A stretch of DNA of 12,972 bases from JAXGVG01 sp040773965 (GTDB lineage Bacteria; Pseudomonadota; Alphaproteobacteria; UBA9219), in the NCBI GenBank assembly GCA_040773965.1, contig JAXGVG010000040.1:1-12972 (forward strand). Direction: 5' to 3'. Numbering within the stretch: the first letter of the stretch is position 1; the number at the start of each line of letters is the position of its first letter. This document shows, one piece after another, positions 8,073-12,972 of the stretch. Made by a program: the position numbers and the translations under genes. Under the pieces are notes generated by a model, which searched no databases, was not told where the DNA came from, and saw only the letters and a list, made by a program, of their open reading frames with translations.

Positions 8073-8594
8073 CTAGGGGCGCTCCGTTTTCTCATCCGGG
8101 TCCGCCGTCCCTTCGGGAATCACGGCAAGACGCGCTTCGGCGATGCGTTTCATCGGAACCTTGACCGGACCCTTTGCCGTGCTGAGTTCAACTTCCGCGT
8201 CCGCCTCACGGCCCTTGACGCGTACGATACGGCCGCGAAAACGCTGGCGCTCGCCCGAGGGCGCTTGCAAATCGACCGTAGCCATGCGTCCCGTAAACCG
8301 CTCGAAGTCCTCGATGCGAACCAAAGGACGGTCGAGACCCGGGGAACTGACTTCCAGCGTGCAGCTATCCGCCAGATACCTCTCGGCCTCGATTTGCGCG
8401 CCGACCGTTTGACTGATCGCCACGCAATCCTGCACCGTAATCGGCTTCCCATCCAGACGCTCGGCCATGACCTGCAAGGTCTGGTACCGCCCGCCCCCCG
8501 TCAGCTTGACGCGCACAAGAGCATAGCCTTGCGCCGAAAGCGACGGCGCAAGCAGGCCTGTCAGTGAAGATTCGATCGCATGCACTTCGGTCAT
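8073..8594 (-). CDS. rimP: Ribosome maturation factor RimP
   Basis: RimP assists maturation of the 30S subunit, notably the S12/S19 region. With the ATG at 8592-8594 the protein is 173 residues, normal for the family. Conserved pieces are GYALVRVKL, VQDCVAISQTVGAQIEAE near 55-70 and the signature LEVSSPGLDRPLVRIEDFERF near 80-100, followed by the SH3-like C-terminal domain. The frame is open back to an ATG at 8675, but those 27 codons match nothing in the family and would overlap the leader terminator, so I use the shorter form. The Shine-Dalgarno site is poor (GAGG is 16 bases away), leaving some doubt about the exact start. It is the first gene of the rimP-nusA-infB operon. Confidence 0.93.
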   Translation of the reverse strand: MTEVHAIESSLTGLLAPSLSAQGYALVRVKLTGGGRYQTLQVMAERLDGKPITVQDCVAISQTVGAQIEAERYLADSCTLEVSSPGLDRPLVRIEDFERFTGRMATVDLQAPSGERQRFRGRIVRVKGREADAEVELSTAKGPVKVPMKRIAEARLAVIPEGTADPDEKTERP

Positions 8595-8643
8595 GTTTCG
8601 CTTGCATCGCCTCAAACGATTGTCAACGGCCTTCCCGGCCAAC

Positions 8644-8668
8644 AAAAAAGGCGGGCTTTTGGCCCACC
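8644..8668 (-). terminator. Intrinsic terminator in the rimP leader (attenuator candidate)
   Basis: On the minus strand the stem is GGTGGGC pairing with GCCCGCC (seven pairs including one G-U), with a five-base CAAAA loop, directly followed by six T residues. It lies about 20-40 nt after the predicted start of transcription and 50 nt before the rimP ATG, so it would end most transcripts at roughly 45 nt unless read through. This placement is typical of transcription attenuation rather than of a terminator for the upstream gene, whose stop is 230 nt away. A rimP-leader element is known from gammaproteobacteria. The link to NusA feedback here is inference. Confidence 0.8.
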
Positions 8669-8693
8669 CCGTCAACCTTCAGGATTGGGATGG

Positions 8694-8721
8694 ATCATAA
8701 CGTATTTACCCTGCAAATCAA
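8694..8721 (-). promoter_or_regulatory. Sigma-70-like promoter for the rimP-nusA-infB operon
   Basis: On the minus strand the -35 hexamer is TTGATT (8716-8721) and the -10 hexamer is TATGAT (8694-8699), with a 16-bp spacer. Each differs from consensus by two and one bases respectively. Transcription would start near 8686-8687. It is the best promoter match in the gap before rimP and lies just upstream of the attenuator hairpin. Confidence 0.6.
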
Positions 8722-8835
8722 GGCTTTTTCCGCATCCGAGTCAATTGACAAAGGAAGCAAGATTCGTGCGGAAAAAATTCCGGGTTTTGAGCCAAAATTC
8801 GAAAAAGCTCTTTTGGTTCAGGTCATTAGGGATTT

Positions 8836-8874
8836 TTATAAAAAATCGATGCGCCAGGCCGCCGGACCTTTCAT
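8836..8874 (-). CDS. Candidate 12-codon micro-ORF downstream of the MCP gene
   Basis: ATG to TAA encodes MKGPAAWRIDFL. A strong ribosome binding site, GAAGGAG, lies eight bases upstream, and the start is 25 nt after the MCP stop. It is upstream of the predicted rimP promoter, so it could be translated only on MCP transcripts. It may be a leader-type or regulatory peptide, or chance. Nothing in the sequence proves expression, and I recognise no arrest-peptide motif in it. Confidence 0.3.
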   Translation of the reverse strand: MKGPAAWRIDFL

Positions 8875-8899
8875 GAATCAGGCTCCTTCAGGCGGTTAA

Positions 8900-10522
8900 C
8901 TACATCCGTCTCATTTCAGCCAGAAAGCGGTCAACCTCCGTCCGCATCGTTTCGGACTGTTGGGACAGTTCGCGGGCGGCGCTCAAAACGTCCGTGGCCG
9001 AACGTCCCGTCTCGCGTGTGGCCGTGCTCTGCTCCTCGATGGCCGAGGCAATGGACGTCGTGACGACGTTGATGCGGCTCATCATCTGGGCCAGCGTTTC
9101 GATATTCGAGGCGGCTTCGGTCGCTTCGCTTTGCATCTGGCTTATTTGCTGGCCGATTTCTTCCGTCGCTTTCGAGGTTTGATTGGCCAGCGTTTTCACC
9201 TCGCCCGCCACGACGGCAAAACCCTTGCCCATGTCGCCCGCGCGGGCCGCTTCGATCGTCGCGTTCAGGGCAAGAAGATTTGTTTGCCCCGCCACGTTGT
9301 TGATCAAATCGACCACGGCGCCGACGTCCTTGCTCTTTTTGGCCAGCGCCGTCGTCGTCTTGTTGGCTTTTTCCGCCTGCGTGGCGCCGCTCGTCGCCAC
9401 CTGGGTCGATTCCGTAACCTGTTTGCTTATTTCCGTAATCGCCGACGTCAACTGTTCGGACGCCGACGACAAATTCTCCGCCGTGGCCTGCATTTCCGTT
9501 GCCGCCGACGACACCGCGTTGACGACATCCTTCACGCTGGATTCGAAAGCATCCGCCATTTTATGGACCGTCGCGCGTTGTTGTTTTTCCGCCTCCGCTT
9601 TCATCCCTTCCTGTTCGGCGCGAAGGCGGTCCGCCTCGACCATGTTTTCCTTGAACACCTGAACCGTAGCCGCCATCTGACCGATTTCGTCCCCGCGGCC
9701 CGTTCCCGGAATTTCCGTTTCCTTGTCGCCCTCCGCAAGCCGGCGCATGGCCGCGCACATTTGAACGACGGGGTCGGCTATGCCGCGCCCGATCAGAAAA
9801 GAGATGACGCACCCGAGGATCAGACCGCCCAGCGAAAGCGCCAGAACAAAAACGCCAGTGTTGCGCACGAGCTTTACGGCTCTTTCTTCCAGAGCCTTTT
9901 CTTCTTCAACGCCTTTTTCCTTAATGTTTTTAGCGTGTTCGGCGATTACTTCCGCCTCTTTCACCATTTCCGCGATGGTGTCGTCGAGCTTTTTTTGCGC
10001 CCCTTCCGCGCCGGAATGTCCCCGTTCACCGTCCCCGGCCGTTTGATTCCTGCGTTTGTCGAGATCCCGACGGTATTCGACAACCTTCTCGAAATTCTTG
10101 AGGTAGTCAGCGTATACGACCGAAATGTTTTCCATTGTTTTGCGGTATTCGGGGTCTTTGATCGAGTCAAGCCCCTGCTTGACCGCCAGGCGGACTTCTT
10201 CCGTGCGCGATTTTGAGCTTTTCAGGCTTTCATCGTCCCCCGCCAGCGAATATTCCCGAATATACCGGCGCGCCGCCAGAAAGTTCCGGTCAATATCGCT
10301 GACAATTCCGACAATTTCCACCTGCTGAACGAAACGCTCGACGTTCGCTTCAATCTTGTTCAAAGCCATCACGGAGGCTCCGGAAACAATGGCGAGGATC
10401 AGCAATACGGAAGCAAAGCCAAGAGCTATTCGCGCCAGAATTTTCAGGTTGCTCAAGAAGGAAAAGCGTTCCGAATGAAGAACGGAGGGAACACGTTTGC
10501 CGCTGGCCATGAGACTCGACAT
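8900..10522 (-). CDS. Methyl-accepting chemotaxis protein (transmembrane chemoreceptor)
   Basis: A 540-residue inner-membrane chemoreceptor that signals to CheA/CheW to control flagellar rotation. A membrane helix lies near 30-53, then a periplasmic, mostly helical segment of about 165 residues (4HB-type by length; ligand not predictable), and a second membrane helix near 222-244. A HAMP domain spans about 245-297 (ADPVVQMCAAMRRLAEGD and DEIGQMAATVQVFKENM). The signalling domain spans about 340-540, with hairpin tip NNVAGQTNLLALNATIEAAR, then AGDMGKGFAVVAGEVKTLA near 428-446. The usual AGE is AGD here, a common variant. No CheR-binding NWETF-like tail is seen. The ATG at 10520-10522 has AAGGAG five bases upstream. 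Its place between comF and rimP is unusual. I find no convincing terminator directly after it. Confidence 0.95.
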   Translation of the reverse strand: MSSLMASGKRVPSVLHSERFSFLSNLKILARIALGFASVLLILAIVSGASVMALNKIEANVERFVQQVEIVGIVSDIDRNFLAARRYIREYSLAGDDESLKSSKSRTEEVRLAVKQGLDSIKDPEYRKTMENISVVYADYLKNFEKVVEYRRDLDKRRNQTAGDGERGHSGAEGAQKKLDDTIAEMVKEAEVIAEHAKNIKEKGVEEEKALEERAVKLVRNTGVFVLALSLGGLILGCVISFLIGRGIADPVVQMCAAMRRLAEGDKETEIPGTGRGDEIGQMAATVQVFKENMVEADRLRAEQEGMKAEAEKQQRATVHKMADAFESSVKDVVNAVSSAATEMQATAENLSSASEQLTSAITEISKQVTESTQVATSGATQAEKANKTTTALAKKSKDVGAVVDLINNVAGQTNLLALNATIEAARAGDMGKGFAVVAGEVKTLANQTSKATEEIGQQISQMQSEATEAASNIETLAQMMSRINVVTTSIASAIEEQSTATRETGRSATDVLSAARELSQQSETMRTEVDRFLAEMRRM

Positions 10523-10548
10523 GGAAACTCCTTATTGTTAGCCGGAAA

Positions 10549-10575
10549 GAAGGCGTTTCCATATGAGGGCGTTTC
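10549..10575 (-). repeat. 11-bp direct repeat upstream of the MCP gene
   Basis: On the minus strand GAAACGCCCTC (10565-10575) and GAAACGCCTTC (10549-10559) differ at one base. ATATG separates them, giving a 16-bp period. They lie 27-53 bp before the MCP start codon. The inverted, less exact GAAGCGTTTGC occurs at 10626-10636, at the end of comF. Such spacing fits an operator, but no regulator is identifiable and no strong promoter is visible in the 116-bp gap. Confidence 0.45.
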
Positions 10576-10638
10576 GGTTACAAATTTCTTGCCGCCCTGC
10601 GTGCAAATGTATGCATAATTGACGGGAAGCGTTTGCCT

Positions 10639-11406
10639 TCAGGAACGAAAGCTGTTTGTCCTGGCCAAGGCAAGCACATTCACGCGCAAAGCGCCGCCTT
10701 TCAGTAACACACGACTGCATTCATTGACCGTAGCGCCTGTCGTGAGAACATCGTCAATCAGCAAAACGTTTTTTCCCCGTATCGCCATAACGCGCCGTGG
10801 AGTGAGCCGAAAAGCGCCAGCTACGTTTTTACGTCTTTGCTCACGGTTCATGCGGCCTTGAATGGGCGTTGCGCGCACGCGCTTTATCACATCGACAGCC
10901 ACAGGCTTGCCCGTCAAGCGTCCCAGCTGAAGCGCCAGAAGCGCGGACTGGTTGTAGCGCCGCCTGAAAAGCCGCCACCGGTGCAGCGGCACGGGCACAA
11001 GAACGCCGGTTTCTTCCCACAACTCCGCGCCTGCGCGCTGCATCCACATTGCCATGGCGGGCACGGGATGAAGCCGGTCATGATGCTTGAAGCTCAGCAC
11101 AAGGCGTCGGCTTGCATCATCGTAGATCATGGCGCTGCGGGCTTTTTCATATTCCGGCGGATGGGCAAGACATTCACCGCACCGCGTGCTTTCCTCAACC
11201 GGCACATCGAAAGGCGCGCCGCAAACGGCGCAATGCGGTGAAGAAATAAAGCGTATTTTTTTCCAGCATTCGGGGCAAAGGGCCTGATTGACGCCCACCG
11301 GTTCGCAACATGAAAGACACAGAGGGGGCAACAACAGGTCCAACAGCGGTGCGAACCATCGGGTTGGACGTTTTTTTGCCGAAAGAGGGGCGGTCATGCC
11401 GGACAT
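10639..11406 (-). CDS. ComF-family phosphoribosyltransferase-like protein
   Basis: ComF/GntX-type proteins join a zinc-ribbon N-terminus to a type I phosphoribosyltransferase fold. Some are required for DNA uptake in naturally competent bacteria, but many homologues lie in non-competent species, so the role is open. With the ATG at 11404-11406 the protein has 255 residues. Cysteine pairs at 30/33, 44/47, 59/62 and 76/79 suggest two zinc sites. VPVPLHRWRLFRRRYNQSALLA near 137-158 and the phosphoribosyl-pyrophosphate loop VLLIDDVLTTGAT at 214-226 are classic. The frame is open further to 11502 inside trmB, but that segment does not look like the family; an ATG at 11397 is an equal alternative. 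None has a good Shine-Dalgarno site, so coupling to trmB (28 nt upstream) is possible. I leave the symbol blank because competence is unproven. Confidence 0.9.
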   Translation of the reverse strand: MSGMTAPLSAKKRPTRWFAPLLDLLLPPLCLSCCEPVGVNQALCPECWKKIRFISSPHCAVCGAPFDVPVEESTRCGECLAHPPEYEKARSAMIYDDASRRLVLSFKHHDRLHPVPAMAMWMQRAGAELWEETGVLVPVPLHRWRLFRRRYNQSALLALQLGRLTGKPVAVDVIKRVRATPIQGRMNREQRRKNVAGAFRLTPRRVMAIRGKNVLLIDDVLTTGATVNECSRVLLKGGALRVNVLALARTNSFRS

Positions 11407-11434
11407 GTGGCTATAAAATTGAGGCCTTGAAAGC

Positions 11435-12121
11435 TTACTTCCCTTTTCGCCGGTAGACCAGATACACCGGCAAACGTCCCGCCGCGATTCCCTTTTGCTC
11501 ATAGCGCGTCACGACCCAATCCACTGGCGGTGCCGCGCCGTCATACACGCTTGAAAACGCCGCATGTGCAGCACATTTTTCACGCATCCATTCCGCCAAA
11601 GGCGCAACATCCGTCGCCAGCCGCAATTCGCCGCCGGGCTTGAGAATGCGGGCCAGACGATCCAGATTTTCGGGACTGATAAAACGCCGCTCTGCGTGTC
11701 TTTTTTTGGGCCACGGGTCTGGATACAAAACGAAACAGCGGTCGAGGCAGTCCTCCGGCAAAACATCCATCAACAAACGCGCATCGTCCGGAAAAATACG
11801 GATATTTGTCAGTTTCCGCCTATCGATATGATTCAGAAGGCTCGCCACGCCGTTGATAAAAGGCTCGCAGCCGATAAATCCTGCCTCGGGATGTTGCGCC
11901 GCTTGCGCGGCAAGATGTTCGCCGCCGCCAAAGCCGACTTCAAGTTCCAAATTCTTTGGCACGAAATCATAAAGCTCCGATAACGCAAGCGTCCCTTGTT
12001 GGGGCAATTCGATTTGCACCCGCGGCAGCAAATCGCGCATCAACGCGCTTTTACGCGCGTTCAAAGGCCGCCCCTTTCGGCGGCCATAGAGACGTGTTGG
12101 CGTTTTTGAAGACGTTTTCAA
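11435..12121 (-). CDS. trmB: tRNA (guanine-N7-)-methyltransferase TrmB
   Basis: TrmB methylates N7 of guanosine 46 in the variable loop of tRNAs, using S-adenosylmethionine. The 228 residues include the SAM-binding LELEVGFGGGEHL near 58-70, FIGCEPF near 82-88, the family signature VLYPDPWPKKRHAERRF near 131-147, and the C-terminal TRYEQKG near 205-211. The start codon is TTG (12119-12121), one base after the metK TGA. No ATG or GTG is available: the frame is closed by a stop eight codons upstream and the first internal ATG is at residue 28. No Shine-Dalgarno site is well placed (AAGAAGG is about 15 bases off), so reinitiation after metK is likely. The pairing is logical because MetK makes the SAM that TrmB uses. 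Confidence 0.95.
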   Translation of the reverse strand: MKTSSKTPTRLYGRRKGRPLNARKSALMRDLLPRVQIELPQQGTLALSELYDFVPKNLELEVGFGGGEHLAAQAAQHPEAGFIGCEPFINGVASLLNHIDRRKLTNIRIFPDDARLLMDVLPEDCLDRCFVLYPDPWPKKRHAERRFISPENLDRLARILKPGGELRLATDVAPLAEWMREKCAAHAAFSSVYDGAAPPVDWVVTRYEQKGIAAGRLPVYLVYRRKGK

Positions 12122-12122
12122 T

Positions 12123-12972
12123 TCAGAGATTAAATGCCTTCTTCAGTTCCGGCACCAGATCGAGGCGCTCCCATGAGAAGTGTCCATCGTCTTCCGGTAT
12201 GCGTCCGAAATGGCCGAAGGACGACGTCTTTTTGTAAATGGGGCGGTTGAGACCCAGCTGTTCGCGTATCGCGCGCGGAGTCAGTTTGACGATCTGGCGC
12301 AGAATGCTGACCAGCTTGCTGTCATCGACCTTGTTCGTGCCGTGCGTCGACGCATACACGGCCAGAGGTTCGGAAATGCCGATGGCGTAGGCCAACTGGA
12401 TCGTGCAACGGTCCGCAATGCCCGCCGCCACGACGTTCTTCGCCATATAACGCGCCATGTAGGCCGCCGAGCGGTCCACCTTTGACGGATCCTTGCCCGA
12501 GAAAGCTCCGCCGCCGTGCGGCGCGGCGCCGCCGTAGGTGTCCACGATAATCTTGCGCCCCGTCACGCCCGTGTCGCCGTCCGGCCCGCCGATGACAAAA
12601 CGGCCCGTGGGGTTGACGTAGAAATGTTTTTCCTCGCACATCCAGCCGTCCGGCAGGGCTTTCATCACATAAGGCCTTACAAGTTCGCGAACTTCGTCCT
12701 GTTCGATTTTTTCGTCGTGCTGGGTCGAGACGACGATCCGCGCCGCGCGCACCGGCTTGCCGTCCACGTATTCCAGCGTGACCTGACTCTTGGCGTCCGG
12801 CCCCAGCAGGGGAAGCTTGCCCGCGTGGCGATCGACGGAAATGAGGCGCAGAATGTCGTGGGCGTAGGAAATGGTCGCCGGCATATATAACGGGGTCTCA
12901 TTGCAGGCATAGCCGAACATGATGCCCTGGTCGCCCGCGCCTTCGTCCTTGTTTTCGTGCCCGTCAACGCCC
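12123..12972 (-). CDS. metK: S-adenosylmethionine synthase (5' end outside window)
   Basis: MetK makes S-adenosylmethionine from methionine and ATP. The visible C-terminal 282 residues run from the window edge with GVDGHENKDEGAGDQGIMFGYACNETP, which contains the GAGDQGIMFGYA signature. Further motifs are FVIGGPDGDTGVTGRKIIVDTYGG and GGGAFSGKDPSKVDRSAAY (the phosphate-binding P-loop region), and the end GHFSWERLDLVPELKKAFNL. No start is visible, and an internal ATG at 12920 falls inside the signature, so it is not the real start. The gene is followed after one base by trmB, the usual alphaproteobacterial neighbour. No frameshift or missing catalytic motif is seen in the visible part. Confidence 0.97.
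   Translation of the reverse strand, partial: GVDGHENKDEGAGDQGIMFGYACNETPLYMPATISYAHDILRLISVDRHAGKLPLLGPDAKSQVTLEYVDGKPVRAARIVVSTQHDEKIEQDEVRELVRPYVMKALPDGWMCEEKHFYVNPTGRFVIGGPDGDTGVTGRKIIVDTYGGAAPHGGGAFSGKDPSKVDRSAAYMARYMAKNVVAAGIADRCTIQLAYAIGISEPLAVYASTHGTNKVDDSKLVSILRQIVKLTPRAIREQLGLNRPIYKKTSSFGHFGRIPEDDGHFSWERLDLVPELKKAFNL

Larger units (their letters stand above)
8595..8899 (-). other. Intergenic leader region between the MCP gene and rimP
   Basis: This 305-bp gap is the longest non-coding stretch. In transcription order it holds a 12-codon micro-ORF (8836-8874), two weak AT-rich hairpins (8792-8816 and 8769-8782), a perfect 10-bp palindrome GTCAATTGAC (8740-8749), a sigma-70-like promoter (8694-8721), a strong intrinsic terminator (8644-8668) and a small GGCC/GGCC hairpin just before rimP. 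The upper part is clearly more AT-rich than the flanking genes. I see no tRNA gene here, unlike the metY-rimP arrangement of Escherichia coli. Confidence 0.7.

Noticed and set aside
8595..8675. Extended rimP start at 8675 giving a 200-residue protein
   Set aside because: The extra 27 codons resemble no RimP N-terminus and would overlap the leader terminator hairpin; the ATG at 8594 gives normal family length.
8792..8816. CCAAAA/TTTTGG hairpin as terminator of the MCP gene
   Set aside because: Only six mostly A-T pairs, a 13-base loop and no T run afterwards.
8564..8899. Plus-strand open frames in the MCP-rimP gap
   Set aside because: No ribosome binding site, no recognisable family, and they cover the rimP promoter and terminator on the other strand.
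8960..10216. Plus-strand open frame of 418 codons across the chemoreceptor gene
   Set aside because: It is antisense to well-conserved HAMP and signalling domains; composition is Arg/His/Phe biased and no motif is visible.
11407..11502. Extended comF start at 11502
   Set aside because: It would overlap the end of trmB by about 66 bases and adds a cysteine- and arginine-rich segment not seen in the family; later ATGs give normal length.
1..12972. tRNA genes, CRISPR arrays, insertion sequences or prophage genes
   Set aside because: I found no cloverleaf, no regularly spaced repeats, no transposase or integrase motif and no terminal inverted repeats on either strand.

Overview
The window is a translation-factor gene cluster of an alphaproteobacterium, with every gene I support on the minus strand, so transcription runs from high to low coordinates. 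In transcription order it holds metK (5' end outside the window), trmB, a comF-type phosphoribosyltransferase, a methyl-accepting chemotaxis protein (MCP), rimP, nusA, ylxR (fused to an L7Ae-like domain), infB, two genes I cannot name, rbfA, truB and rpsO (3' end outside the window). The alphaproteobacterial assignment rests on the metK-trmB and rimP-nusA-ylxR-infB-rbfA-truB-rpsO order, the two-domain YlxR-L7Ae protein and the IF-2 N-terminal leader. The MCP resembles those of Rhodospirillales-type genomes, but I would not name an order or genus. GC content, hand-counted on sample lines, is about 60-63% in infB and clearly lower in the two unknown genes.

Region 1 (10523-12972) is a metK-trmB pair, with trmB on a TTG start almost touching the metK stop, followed by comF. 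Region 2 (8900-10522) is a full-length membrane chemoreceptor that does not usually sit beside rimP; its upstream gap carries an 11-bp direct repeat. Region 3 (8595-8899) is the only gene-free stretch of about 300 bp. It carries the likely promoter of the rimP-nusA operon and, about 20 nt after the expected transcription start, a strong intrinsic terminator before rimP. This is an attenuator-type leader for the operon that encodes the termination factor NusA. A 12-codon micro-ORF with a good ribosome binding site lies just behind the MCP gene.

Region 4 (1-8594) is the compact translation operon: RimP and RbfA mature the 30S subunit, NusA acts in transcription, IF-2 starts translation, TruB makes pseudouridine 55 in tRNA and S15 is an early 30S binder. 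Most junctions are tight: 2 nt between ylxR and infB, a 4-nt ATGA overlap between rbfA and truB, and 18 nt between truB and rpsO.

The oddest part is 1708-3145. Two unrelated genes of about 220 codons sit between infB and rbfA, which are normally adjacent. Both have good Shine-Dalgarno sites and no terminator separates them from the operon. One is weakly GNAT-like; the other is an AT-richer orphan. The S15 reading frame also runs at least 24 residues past the usual C-terminus. I saw no tRNA or rRNA genes, CRISPR array or insertion sequence.
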